NCBI GenBank assembly: GCA_027486335.1
Contig: JAIXPK010000041.1
Location: 1 to 35,554 of the forward strand
DNA length: 35,554 bases
Direction of reading: 5' to 3'
Source: Verrucomicrobiaceae bacterium
GTDB taxonomy: Bacteria; Verrucomicrobiota; Verrucomicrobiia; Verrucomicrobiales; V1-33
Of this stretch, positions 16,663-25,500 are shown in pieces. The notes below the pieces were generated by a model. That model did not search any database. It worked only from the letters and a program-made list of their open reading frames with translations, and was not told the DNA's origin. Within the stretch, counting starts at the first letter, position 1. Each line of letters begins with the position of its first letter. Position numbers and translations under genes: made by a program.

Positions 16663-17946
16663 CTACTCCCCCGCCCCCTTCGTCCCGGCACACTCCCGAA
16701 CCCGCCTCGCGATAAAATCCCGCTCCGCCGGCAGCGACGCCAGCGACCCCGCCTGACGGAAGTGCAGCAGGGCCGCCGCCTGATTGCCCATCTCGGCCGC
16801 AAAGGTCCCGCGGAGCACGTGAAACAAATGATAGGCCTCCAGCTTGCTGCGGTCAGTGATCGCATCGAGCGCGGCCAGCCCCGCCTGCGGACCATGCACC
16901 CGGGACACCGCCACCGCCCGATTCATCGCGGCTATCGGCGACGACGTGATCGTCAGAAGCTGATCGTACAGCCCGAGGATGCGCACCCAGTTCGTGCTCG
17001 CCTCATCAGCCGCCGTGCTGTGGCAGGCCGCAATCCCTGCCTCCAAATGATAGGCGCTGATCTCGTCCCCCTGTGCGGCCCGACTCAGACACGCCATGCC
17101 CCGCTGGATCATCGATTGATCCCATGCCGCGCGATTCTGTTCGTGCAGCCGCAGGAGATTGCCCGCATCGTCCGTGCGCGCCGCGAGCCGTGCGCCATTG
17201 AGAAACATCAGCGACAGCAGCGCAAACGTGCGCGGCACATCGGTCGCCGGATGCGCCGCCAGAAGCGTCGCAAGGCGGATCGCTTCGTGACAGAGGTCTT
17301 CCCTCACCAGCCGCTCCCCGCTGCTCGCCTTGTAGCCCTCGTTGAAAAGCAGATAGAGCGCCCCCAGCACGCCATCAAGTCGCCCGGGAAGTTCGCTTGG
17401 CCCCGGCACCGCAAATGGCAGCGCCAGATCCCGGATCAGTTGTCGCGCCCGCACCAACCGCTTGGCAATCGCCGCCTCACTTGTCAGGAATGCCGTGCCA
17501 ATCTCCGCCGCGCTCAATCCGCACACCGTGCGCAGCGCGAGCGCCAGCTGCGCCTCGACCGACAACTGCGGGTGAAAGCAGACAAACAGCATGCGCAGCG
17601 TGTCGTCCGTGAAATCAGATTCGTCTCCCGGCTCCACCCGCGTGAGCCAGCGCTCCTGTTCCGTGGTGATTTGAGCCTCCTTGCGCTGCCACGACTGCTC
17701 GCGCCGCAGCGCATCCAGCGCGACGTTCTTTGCCGCCTGCGTCAGCCATGCCGCAGGATTCTCCGGAATGCCGCGGTACGGCCACGTTTGCAACGCACGC
17801 ACCAGTGCCTCCTGCACCGCATCCTCGGCCAGTTGCAGCCGATGCGTCCCGAGGTGCGCCGCCAGCGACGCCACAATCCGCGCCCCCTCACGGCGAAACA
17901 GATCATCCGCCACCAGACTGGGAGTGCGCGCCCCCGACCCGCTCAT
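16663..17946 (-). CDS. ECF42-type RNA polymerase sigma factor with C-terminal extension
   Basis: 427 residues from the ATG at 17946, which overlaps the preceding stop as ATGA. Sigma region 2 spans about 15-82 (DDLFRREGARIV ... LAEDAVQEALVRAL ... NPAAWLTQAAKNVALD) and region 4 about 117-172 (LRMLFVCFHPQLS ... GLSAAEIGTAFLTSEAAIAKRLVRAR). A ~235-residue extension follows (DGVLGALYLLFNEGY, RLATLLAAHP, ALLSLMFLNGAR, NWVRILGLYDQL). This DUF6596/TPR-like extension defines the ECF42 group, whose genes sit beside YCII/DGPF proteins and lack an anti-sigma factor; the extension is needed for activity in studied members. It is the last gene of an eight-gene operon, unlike the usual order. Confidence 0.88.
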   Translation of the reverse strand: MSGSGARTPSLVADDLFRREGARIVASLAAHLGTHRLQLAEDAVQEALVRALQTWPYRGIPENPAAWLTQAAKNVALDALRREQSWQRKEAQITTEQERWLTRVEPGDESDFTDDTLRMLFVCFHPQLSVEAQLALALRTVCGLSAAEIGTAFLTSEAAIAKRLVRARQLIRDLALPFAVPGPSELPGRLDGVLGALYLLFNEGYKASSGERLVREDLCHEAIRLATLLAAHPATDVPRTFALLSLMFLNGARLAARTDDAGNLLRLHEQNRAAWDQSMIQRGMACLSRAAQGDEISAYHLEAGIAACHSTAADEASTNWVRILGLYDQLLTITSSPIAAMNRAVAVSRVHGPQAGLAALDAITDRSKLEAYHLFHVLRGTFAAEMGNQAAALLHFRQAGSLASLPAERDFIARRVRECAGTKGAGE

Positions 17947-18404
17947 GCCGGTCCCTGTTCCGCCGGCGGTCCGCCTTCCACTAACCTCGCCAAGTGCCGC
18001 AGCGAATCCTGCCAGCCAAGGTAGCACGCTTCTTCCGGAATCACCGCGGGCACCCCCGCCTGCGTGACACTCAGTTCCGTGCCGCAGGAAACCGCCTTCA
18101 GCGTCACCGTCACCTCAATGACCCCGGACAGATTCGGATCGTCGAAGACATCCGTGTAACGCAGCAGTTCGTTCGGCACGAGTTCCACATACTCCCCGCC
18201 AAATGTGTGACTGTGGCCGTTGTTGAATTGCGTGAATGCCATCTTGAACGAACCCCCGACCCTCGCATCAAGGTGGAAGACTTTGCAGAGATAACCGTCC
18301 GGCGGCAGCCAGCGCGAGAGCGCGTCAGGATCAAGAAAGGCCTTGTAAACCAGCTCAGGCGTCGCCTTGAGCACGCGGTGCAGTCGAATCGTGTGAGTGT
18401 CCAT
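17943..18404 (-). CDS. SRPBCC / AHSA1-like protein
   Basis: 153 residues from the ATG at 18404; a TTG at 18416 overlapping the upstream VOC gene is an alternative start. The opening HTIRLHRVLKATPELVYKAFLDPDALSRWLPPDG is the standard AHSA1/START-like start, followed by GGSFKMAF, YVELVPNELLRYT and the C-terminal helix GWQDSLRHLARLVEGG. The fold is a helix-grip with a hydrophobic cavity that binds small lipophilic ligands. Proteins of this kind are commonly encoded with ECF41/ECF42 sigma factors. Its biochemical role is not known. Its stop overlaps the sigma factor start by ATGA. Confidence 0.85.
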   Translation of the reverse strand: MDTHTIRLHRVLKATPELVYKAFLDPDALSRWLPPDGYLCKVFHLDARVGGSFKMAFTQFNNGHSHTFGGEYVELVPNELLRYTDVFDDPNLSGVIEVTVTLKAVSCGTELSVTQAGVPAVIPEEACYLGWQDSLRHLARLVEGGPPAEQGPA

Positions 18405-18417
18405 GGGTGATGACAAC

Positions 18418-18816
18418 TCACTCCATCGAATGCAGCCCGATCATATTCCCTTCGGTGTCGATGAACAACGCAATGAACCCATACGGCGCGATCGAGAACT
18501 TCTCCCGAAACAACTGACCTCCAGCCGCCGCCACCCGCGAGGCCTCCACGGCGCAGTCCTTGCTCGTGAAATAGATCAACGTCCCCCCCGCCCCAGGCGT
18601 GAAGCCCTCCATCCGGCAAAGCGTACCTCCACAGCCTGGAGCAGCATTCTCCATGTCGGACGGAAACATCAGCATCTCAAAACCACTCTCCATCCCAGCA
18701 GGATTCGGCAGCGGCTGCATCTGAACATCGAGAACCGTTTCATAAAAGGCGCGGGCACGAGCCATGTCACTGACATAGATCTCGAACCAGCCGACGGGAT
18801 TGCGTGTAATACTCAT
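18418..18816 (-). CDS. VOC-family (glyoxalase/bleomycin-resistance-like) protein
   Basis: 132 residues. It has the VOC opening PVGWFEIYVSDMARARAFYETVL, then FEMLMFP, the GGTLIYFTSKD strand of the second beta-alpha-beta-beta-beta module and the closing FIALFIDTEGNMIGLHS. The typical C-terminal metal-ligand glutamate would fall in DTEGNMIGL. The family includes glyoxalases, dioxygenases and drug-binding proteins; the substrate cannot be told. It follows the DUF1428 gene after 68 bp, the largest gap in the operon. That gap contains TGTCGA on the minus strand (18877-18882), the -35 motif described for ECF42 promoters, but without a matching -10. Confidence 0.85.
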   Translation of the reverse strand: MSITRNPVGWFEIYVSDMARARAFYETVLDVQMQPLPNPAGMESGFEMLMFPSDMENAAPGCGGTLCRMEGFTPGAGGTLIYFTSKDCAVEASRVAAAGGQLFREKFSIAPYGFIALFIDTEGNMIGLHSME

Positions 18817-18884
18817 GAGGTGACTGTGTGGTGGGTGGGATGATCGTGCGATTTAATATTTGCGGTGTTGATAACGTCGACAAT

Positions 18885-19256
18885 CTACTCATTCACAAGG
18901 GCCTTGAACCCCCCGAACGCCATGCGCTGACTGTCGAAGATGGCGTTGCTCGCAGGACAAATCACCTTCAGCCGCTCATCCTCCATGATCTTCGCATTCG
19001 CCGCATCCCGAGCGGCCCGGTCCGCGAAAATCGCGAAGGCAAAAACCACCGTCTCATCGTCCTTCGCCTCGGCAGCCAACGCAAACGAACGGCAGAAATC
19101 CGTGCTGAGATCATCCCCCACCGCTTCCATGTAATGCAGCGCTCCATGCTCGATCCAGATCGCCGCCGCTTGCTGCGCCAGTTGGCGATAGTCCTCAAGC
19201 TTGGCCGTCGGCACCGGCAGCAGGAATCCATCAAGGTATGTTCCGGGTAGTTTCAT
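18885..19256 (-). CDS. DUF1428 protein
   Basis: 123 residues, full length for the family. DUF1428 hallmarks are the opening GTYLDGFLLPVPTAKLEDYRQLA, the AIWIEHGALHYMEAVGDD segment, VVFAFAIFADRAARDAANAKIMEDERLK and the closing MAFGGFKALVNE. The fold is a dimeric ferredoxin-like (Dabb-type) alpha/beta barrel; no enzymatic function is established. It is encoded 28 bp downstream of the YCII gene, in the ECF42-linked operon. Confidence 0.88.
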   Translation of the reverse strand: MKLPGTYLDGFLLPVPTAKLEDYRQLAQQAAAIWIEHGALHYMEAVGDDLSTDFCRSFALAAEAKDDETVVFAFAIFADRAARDAANAKIMEDERLKVICPASNAIFDSQRMAFGGFKALVNE

Positions 19257-19284
19257 CGTTTTCTTGTCTGAAAGTCTTGATTTG

Positions 19285-19683
19285 TTAGCCCTGAAAAGCC
19301 TTCACATCCGCCATCGGGCGACAGAGGTCGGCAATCGGGCGCACCTCAATCTGCGCGCCATGCGCAAGGATCGGGCACGCATGGGCAAGTCTCACCGCCT
19401 CATCCGTCGACGCCACCGCCAGCAGGAAATAACCCGCGATCGCTTCCTTCGACTCGGCAAAAACCCCGTCCGTCACCACCCCCTGCGGTCCCGTCACCAG
19501 TCGCCCTTCCTCCATCAGCGGCTGCGCCCCGCGCAGAATGCCCGCGCTCTGCAGGCCCTCGACCCAGCTGTAGAAGTCAGTCATGATGCCCTGAAGCTCC
19601 GCCGGTGAAAGCCCGCTGTTCCAGTGCGTGCCGCGAATCAGCAGCAGGTGCTCACCGGTCGTTTGCTGAGTGTTCGGATTCAT
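19285..19683 (-). CDS. YCII-related (DGPF) protein
   Basis: 132 residues from the ATG at 19683. YCII/DGPF proteins are small ferredoxin-like proteins that nearly always accompany ECF41/ECF42 sigma factors. Visible features are YSWVEGLQSAGILRGAQPL, the GRLVTGPQGVVTDGVFAESKEAIAGYFLLAVASTDEAVRLA core (the DGPF motif is here TDGVF) and the closing strand GAQIEVRPIADL. Studied relatives are regulated by the neighbouring sigma factor; their biochemistry remains unclear. It is spaced 31 bp after the SRPBCC gene. Confidence 0.88.
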   Translation of the reverse strand: MNPNTQQTTGEHLLLIRGTHWNSGLSPAELQGIMTDFYSWVEGLQSAGILRGAQPLMEEGRLVTGPQGVVTDGVFAESKEAIAGYFLLAVASTDEAVRLAHACPILAHGAQIEVRPIADLCRPMADVKAFQG

Positions 19684-19714
19684 GCGCAAAGGCGTCTCGT
19701 TGATCCCTCCCTAC

Positions 19715-20248
19715 TCACGGTTTCGCGACCATCTGGGCGACATCGGCGAGGCCCTTCTCGAACTCAGGCCCGCACATCCGCTCGCAACTCATGAACAGGC
19801 TCACCACTTTCGCCATCACGCCCTCGTTCTTCCCATACATCGCCCACGTCACCTTCGTCTTGTTTTCACCCTCCGGCTTGAACGTGAACTCCACCGTGTT
19901 CGTGCCTTCCATCGGTTCCTTCCAGTCCATGCGTTCCACAATGCGCTCATTCGCCTTCCACTCAATGATCGTCGCGGACCCTTTCCCCACCTTCTTGCCA
20001 TCCCAGCTCGCCACCGCACCCACGCCGGACTCCGGCCCGCTGTACGTGTTCTTCGCCTCAGGATCCATCTTAGCCCACGGATTCCATTCGTTGAACTTCT
20101 TGTGATTGTCGAAGTACGGAAACACCTTCTCCGCAGGCGCTGCAATCACAAGGCTGCGCTCAACCCGAAAGTCAGGCGGTTGCACCAGCGCGACCACAAT
20201 CACGCCGACGACAATCACCGCGAGGCCAATGAGGATCTTCTTGAGCAT
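19715..20248 (-). CDS. Membrane-anchored SRPBCC (polyketide cyclase-like) protein
   Basis: 177 residues. Residues about 4-23 form a single transmembrane helix (ILIGLAVIVVGVIVVALV). An SRPBCC domain follows: FRVERSLVIAAPAEKVFPYFDNHKKFNEWNPWAKMDP, GVGAVASWDG, VERMDWKEPMEGTNTVEFTF, and the C-terminal helix LADVAQMVAKP. The anchor should place the ligand-binding domain in the periplasm, unlike the soluble SRPBCC protein of the same operon. Function is unknown beyond fold; related proteins are annotated as polyketide cyclase/dehydrase. Confidence 0.82.
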   Translation of the reverse strand: MLKKILIGLAVIVVGVIVVALVQPPDFRVERSLVIAAPAEKVFPYFDNHKKFNEWNPWAKMDPEAKNTYSGPESGVGAVASWDGKKVGKGSATIIEWKANERIVERMDWKEPMEGTNTVEFTFKPEGENKTKVTWAMYGKNEGVMAKVVSLFMSCERMCGPEFEKGLADVAQMVAKP

Positions 20249-20281
20249 AAGGATTATTGGATTGGAATACGCTGAACCGGA

Positions 20282-20812
20282 TTACTGGCGCGTGAAGATC
20301 ACCGGAGGCCCGCACGGCGCACTCTTCCCATTCTCCCAGGACACTCCCTCCAGCTTGAAGTGGTCCTTATCAATGAAAGTGTAAGTCGCCCCATGCATGT
20401 GCTTGTCCTTCGCCACATTCAACCCCGGCGTCGGAGCCAGATCAAACGTCAGCGAATCCGCAGTGCTCTTCGTGAGCTTCATCCGCGGCTGGTTCCGCAG
20501 CATGCAGTAATGCGTCATCGTCAGCTCGCCGTTCACATCATGGTAAACACTCAGCATCTCCATCGGCGTCCCGCCCGCAAACCGCTCCTCGATCACCGAA
20601 TCCCCGGCAATCAGCCGGAACTCCGTATTCATCCGCCCCATCATCGGCGAATCCGCCGACCACTTGCCCACCAGCGTCTTCATGCGCTCAAACGCAGCCG
20701 ACCCCCGATACGGCGGCATCGCCGACTGGCCTCCATCCTTGGTCTGGACAGTCTGACAGGAGGTCAGCGCCGCAAAGGCGGCACCAAGCAGAAGGAGCGA
20801 TGGTTTGTTCAT
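20282..20812 (-). CDS. DUF1579-like lipoprotein
   Basis: 176 residues from the ATG at 20812 (MNKPSLLLLGAAFAALTSC). A longer open frame upstream overlaps the VOC gene in another frame and is rejected. The signal ends with the lipobox LTSC. The mature part, AAFERMKTLVGKWSAD, SVIEERFAGG, MEMLSVYHDVNGELTMTHYCML, resembles DUF1579 and other small lipocalin-like barrels that open with a LxGxW motif. It is probably attached to the outer or inner membrane. Its place in the ECF42 operon suggests that it belongs to the same response. Confidence 0.75.
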   Translation of the reverse strand: MNKPSLLLLGAAFAALTSCQTVQTKDGGQSAMPPYRGSAAFERMKTLVGKWSADSPMMGRMNTEFRLIAGDSVIEERFAGGTPMEMLSVYHDVNGELTMTHYCMLRNQPRMKLTKSTADSLTFDLAPTPGLNVAKDKHMHGATYTFIDKDHFKLEGVSWENGKSAPCGPPVIFTRQ

Positions 20813-20834
20813 GGAAATGTTATTGGACGGATGT

Positions 20835-21242
20835 TCAGGCGTCAGGAATCGCCGCAAAATGATTGAGGCCCCAGCAGTGGCCGTCCGGATCGACAAAGCC
20901 ATGATGGTACATAAAACCGTAATCCTGCGCCTCTTCAATCGTCGTCCCCCCCGCAGCCACGGCCTTGCGCACCAGATCATCCACCGCCGCGCGACTCTCA
21001 CAGCTCAGCGAATGCAGCACCTCAAGCGCCTTCGAGGTGTCGCAGATCTCCTTGGGCGAAAGCTCCCGGAACTTCCTATGCGTCAGCAGCATCACCTGAA
21101 TGTGCTCGCTGATCACCACACAGGCCGCCGTGTCGTCCGTGAACCGCGGGTCGTTCCCATACCCGAGCGCACCCCAGAACGCCAACGCCCGCGGCACATC
21201 CGCGACAGGCAAGGTGATGAATAATTGGGCGCTCACAGGCAT
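20835..21242 (-). CDS. VOC-family protein, first gene of the ECF42 operon
   Basis: 135 residues from the ATG at 21242 (MPVSAQLFITLPVADVPRALAFWGALGYG). Two VOC half-modules are visible: ACVVISEHIQVMLLTHRKF and the second ending YGFMYHHGFVDPDGHCWGLNHF, a common closing sequence in lactoylglutathione-lyase-like VOC proteins. Metal ligands are likely among the HH and the final aspartates but cannot be fixed by eye. It starts the run of eight minus-strand genes that ends with the sigma factor. Confidence 0.85.
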   Translation of the reverse strand: MPVSAQLFITLPVADVPRALAFWGALGYGNDPRFTDDTAACVVISEHIQVMLLTHRKFRELSPKEICDTSKALEVLHSLSCESRAAVDDLVRKAVAAGGTTIEEAQDYGFMYHHGFVDPDGHCWGLNHFAAIPDA

Positions 21243-21290
21243 GGTCTGAAAAATCTGAACTCGCGAAACGCTCCCGCGCTTCAATAGTCC

Positions 21291-21317
21291 GACGAACGAA
21301 CTGCCCCCCAAAGGACA
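21291..21317 (-). promoter_or_regulatory. Candidate ECF-type promoter for the operon
   Basis: On the minus strand TGTCCT (21312-21317) is followed after 17 nt by CGTC (21291-21294), 49 bp before the first ATG. ECF42 promoters are described as TGTCGA plus a CGA/TC-type -10, so this is a four-of-six match to the -35 and a plausible -10. The assignment is inferred. Confidence 0.3.
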
Positions 21318-21423
21318 CTCAGGACAATTTAGTTTCGCAAATCTTCACCCCACCCGCCCATCACCCCTCCCGCGAACGGCTGGAACAACCCGGCAGCCAA
21401 TCGCGTTTCTTCCCTTCGACACC

Positions 21424-22422
21424 ATGAAGCCTGCCGCCCTCGCCATCTGCCTCTCTTCCGCCCTCCTCGCCTTCGTCCCGCCATCCTTCAGCGCCAAACC
21501 CCCGGCACTCTCCGCTCCCGTCCTCTTCAACACACCAGCCGCCGACGCCATCCTCGCCGAATTGCAGATCTTTCCCGCCGACAATCCATGGCACCAACCA
21601 GTCAGCGACTGGCCCCGGCATCCCGATTCCGCCCGAATCGTCGCCTCCGTCGGCAACGACAAACCGCTCCGCTACAATCCGGACATGGCCTTCGTCCTCG
21701 TCCCCCCGGGCCAACCGCGCGTCGCCGTGAAAATCACCGACTACACCGACGAAAGCGATCCCGGTCCGTATCCGGTCCCTACTAACACTCCCATCGAAGG
21801 ATGGCCCGCCTTCTTCAGACGCAGCGAGGAATATCGCACCGCCACCCTCGACAGCGTCCAGCGCGACCTCCAGAAACTCGGCGGCGACCGCCACGCCATC
21901 GTCGTCGATCCCGCCGCCGGTCTGCTCTACGAATTCTATGCCCTGCTTAAAACCGACACGGGCTGGGAAGCAAAACAGGCCTCCATCTTCGACCTAAAAA
22001 CCAACCGCTTGCGCCCCGATGGCTGGACCTCCACCGATGCCGCCGGCCTCCCGCTGTTCCCCGCTGTCGTCCGCTGGGACGAACTCCAGCGCGGTCGCAT
22101 CGACCACGCACTCCGCGTCACCGTCAAACGCTCCCGCAGAGCCTACGTCGCTCCCGCCACCCACTTCGCCAGCTCCCTCACCGATCCCGAATTGCCGCGC
22201 ATGGGTGAACGCTTCCGCCTCCGCGCCGACTTCGACACAAGCCGCTTCTCGCCAGAAGCCCGCACCATCCTCACCGCACTCCAGCGCTACGGCATGATCG
22301 TCGCCGACAACGGCATCGAATGGGCCATCTCCGTCTCCCCCGACGAACGCATCCCCGTCCTCCACGACGAACTCCGCCGCATCAAAGGCTCCGACTTCGA
22401 GGTCGTCACCGCCCCTCGCTAA
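21424..22422 (+). CDS. Secreted protein of unknown function
   Basis: 332 residues with a clean Sec signal (about 1-23, ALLAFVPPSFSA). The mature protein opens with ADAILAELQIFPADNPWHQPVSDWPRHPDSARIVASVG and continues MAFVLVPPGQPRVAVKITDYTDESDPGPYPVPTNTPIEGWP, a distinctive text I associate with conserved secreted proteins of soil bacteria but cannot name. DGWTSTDAAGLPLFPAVVRWDE and RYGMIVADNGIEWAISVSPDE further on suggest a compact beta-rich fold. It has a FYALLKTDTGWEAKQASIFDL segment and no obvious catalytic motif. It is transcribed divergently from the ECF42 operon across a 181-bp gap and convergently with the giant M56 gene. Confidence 0.75.
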   Translation: MKPAALAICLSSALLAFVPPSFSAKPPALSAPVLFNTPAADAILAELQIFPADNPWHQPVSDWPRHPDSARIVASVGNDKPLRYNPDMAFVLVPPGQPRVAVKITDYTDESDPGPYPVPTNTPIEGWPAFFRRSEEYRTATLDSVQRDLQKLGGDRHAIVVDPAAGLLYEFYALLKTDTGWEAKQASIFDLKTNRLRPDGWTSTDAAGLPLFPAVVRWDELQRGRIDHALRVTVKRSRRAYVAPATHFASSLTDPELPRMGERFRLRADFDTSRFSPEARTILTALQRYGMIVADNGIEWAISVSPDERIPVLHDELRRIKGSDFEVVTAPR

Positions 22423-22434
22423 CAGGACACCGCA

Positions 22435-22493
22435 CCCGCAGCACCCATCACCCCCTGCCCCGGCGCACCAACCTACTTCATGTGTTTCGTCAA
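22435..22493. repeat. Left copy of a 58/59-bp direct repeat bounding the M56/BlaI block
   Basis: The 59 bp from CCCGCAGCACCCATCACC to TTTCGTCAA match 31552-31609 with one mismatch and one C-run indel. The right copy includes the last seven codons and stop of the serine hydrolase gene. Here only those codons remain (22473-22493) and the rest of that gene is absent. Confidence 0.8.
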
Positions 22494-22590
22494 CCCGGTT
22501 TCATCCATTCAATCTCACGCTCTCACAACCGGAGGCAGACCGGCAAATTCGGCGCAGTGCAGCCATATGTTTCTCGGTGTTCATTGTTCC

Positions 22591-25500
22591 TCATTTCTTA
22601 TTACCCTCCTCAACCACCACCTTCACCACTCCGCTGTCCGGGGCATGCCCATTGGTCATGGAAAACCGGACGCTGACCGTGCCGGGTCCCGTCTCCACGC
22701 CGCAGATCGGAAACCCTGGCGTCCGCACCTTCCCATCCGCGTCGCGCTCCACACCGAACTGGATCGGTGGCGCAGGAAATTCAAGTTGCTCGCCAGGCTT
22801 GAATGTATAGCTGAAGAACGGGTCTACCCCTAACAACCACACCTTGTGAACCTGCAGCCGGGTGCCGTCCGCCGCAGCAGCTTCGACGTCAATCCGGTTC
22901 GGCACTGGTGAGAGTGCCACGGTCACGCTCTTTTCAGAAACATTGCGCACCACGAGCCGGGCTTCTGTCCTGCCGCCACGTTTCACGCGGTCAGTCATCA
23001 GCACCCCGGAGCGCAGCCCGTCCTTCGTGTCGCCCCATGCAATGAGCGATTCCACATCGGCATCCGGCGTGCCGCGGGCCGCAGCCACCGTGGCGCTCAG
23101 TTCCCGCCATGCCGCGCTCCATTCCCCGCTTGGACACACCTTAGGGTGATCCACTGCGGGGCCAGCGACTAGCGTAAACTCCAGTTCCGGTGCCGTGATC
23201 GAGCCTCTCCATTCTTTGCCTTCGTAGAGCCCTGCCGCATCCGACCATGAGCAGCGCAGCTTGTATCTCCCCGCAGGCAGGCCGTGAAACTCCGGCCCGC
23301 TCCACACCGCCGCATTGTTCTCCGGCCCGAAGAACTTCACCTCAAACGCCTTCGCCATCACCACAGATCCGGCGGGCAGCATACAGACCATCGGCTGCGT
23401 GAGAATCCGCCAACTGCCGCGATGCGCGGCGTGCTCAATCCCATCAGCTCCGATAGCGGAAACGATCACACCGGCGTCCTGCCGGTCGGGTCCAGTGGTC
23501 TGAATGATCTCATCTTTCTCCCCGGCATTGTGCAGCCAAAGCTCGGCACGCACCTTGCCTCCGATGCGCCAGTCCGCGTCCACAATGCGCAGCCCGATCC
23601 GCAGCCCGCGCAGCGGCTCGCTCCACTTTTCGATCGCCACCGGAATGTCCTGAAACTCCACCATCGTCCGCCACAACGGCCCGCTCACCAGCTTCGCTTT
23701 CGCCAATCGGGCCACGATGGGATCGGTCGCGAAGTATGCCACATCGTCGAGCAGCTTGATGGCCTCCGCCTGCGTCCAATCGCGCGACGTAACGAAACGG
23801 GGCAGCAGCTTCACCATGTTGTCCGCATGCCTCCGGCCAGCGTGCGCCTTGCCAAATGCCCGCACCTCCGTCGCCAGATTGCCGATGAACGTGCCAGGAA
23901 TCGTCCCGTCCGCATTGGCTGTCGCTTTCCACATCTCGAAAAGCTCGCGGGCAGCCTGCTCCCTCGGCTCTGTCGGTTGGGGTTCGACTTTACGGGTGAG
24001 CATGAAAACCTCCTCTTTCCCCAATAGTGTCAGCTTCAGCGATTCCCCTCTGACCGGCACTAACGAACCGAATGGTTTAGGTTTCCCATCCGCTTGCTCA
24101 AGACCCAGCTTGAAAGCGATACCATCCAATGCCGCCCCATATTGCAGCGTTTCGAACTCCCCCTCAGTTGGGAAGCACAGCTCCATAGAGATGCCATTGG
24201 CCACTGGAGATCTCCGGCCAATCCTCAGCAATGCCGCCCGTCCGTTTACCTTGCCTTCCCAGGAACCGGTGAGCTTCTCAAGCCGCTGCTCTCTGGCCAG
24301 ATACGCCTCCATTGGTTTCGTGGAGTAATACGCCACGTCATTCAGAAGCTGCATCGCGTCTGCCAGCGGCAGGGACTGATAGACCGAAGTAGCGAAACGC
24401 GGCAGCAGCGCCTCCAGTTTCGCCGAACTGTCCAGATTCGGATGGGCATGAACAAAAGCGCGGACCTCATCCGCTAGCCCATCAACAAGCCAGTAAGGAA
24501 TCGCGCCGTCCTCAACGTCATCCGCCTGCCGCCTCCAGAACTCAAAAAGCGCACGCGCCTCCTCCTGCTGCGGCTCGGTCGCCGCCGCCTCTGCATCGCG
24601 TGTCAGGATCGTCTCCTGCTGCCCCGTCTGCCGACCGTACAGCTCCAGTTTCAGCTTGCCAGCCTCGACCGGATTGAGCGTTCCGAACTTCATGCCGCCG
24701 CCCGCACTTCGCTGCACCACATCAACCGAACCTCCATCCTCCGCGATGGTGAAACCCGCCAGTGCCCCAATCGTCGCCTCGCCGAAATAGATGTCCAATT
24801 GCACGTCCTTCTCCGCAGGCGGGCGATGGAATGAAAGCATCAGCTTTTCTCCATTCACCGTCCCCCGCCATGTGCCCAGCAGCGCGTCAGGCGCGACCTT
24901 TGCCGCGGCGGTCTCCGGATTCTCTGGAACTCCGGACTCGCCGGGTTGATTGGTCAGATCCACCTCAGTCACCGTCGGGGTAGCGGAGGCTTCCTGACGG
25001 TACAAATGCAGCCGCAGTTTGCCGGTGCCGCGAGGTTTCAGCCAAGAGTAGCTGTAGGGGGCGTCGCTTTGGGTTTCATCAAGGGTGTGCACTTCGACGA
25101 TTCCATCTCCCTCGGCGGCTCTGGAATGGATCCTCAACCGCGCCCTGCTGATGCTCTTCCCGTTCCGCGAGATTTCCCATTCATTTCTCTCACCAAAACG
25201 AATCTCCACATTGATCCCCTCCCCGCTGCCCTTCCAGATTCCCCGCAGCGATGCGGCATCAATCCCGGCCGCGGCCAGTTCCTTCGCAAAATGGCGTGCG
25301 TAGCTCTCGGGAGCGAGTTGGAGAAGTTCATCCACCTTCCGCCGCTGCCCGGCGTCCGCACCTTTCGGAGCGTCGGCTTCCCTTGTCAGCACGAGGTCAG
25401 TCACCCTGCGGTATCCGAGATCCCCGCGTATGGCGCCGTGTTCCAGGACGTGCAGAAGCAGCACGCCGTCAGAGCCTCGCCTCAGGGTGCCGCAATGCAC

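Noticed and set aside
20813..21001. Longer N-terminus for the DUF1579-like lipoprotein
   Set aside because: It overlaps the VOC gene in another frame and would bury a clear lipoprotein signal starting at 20812.
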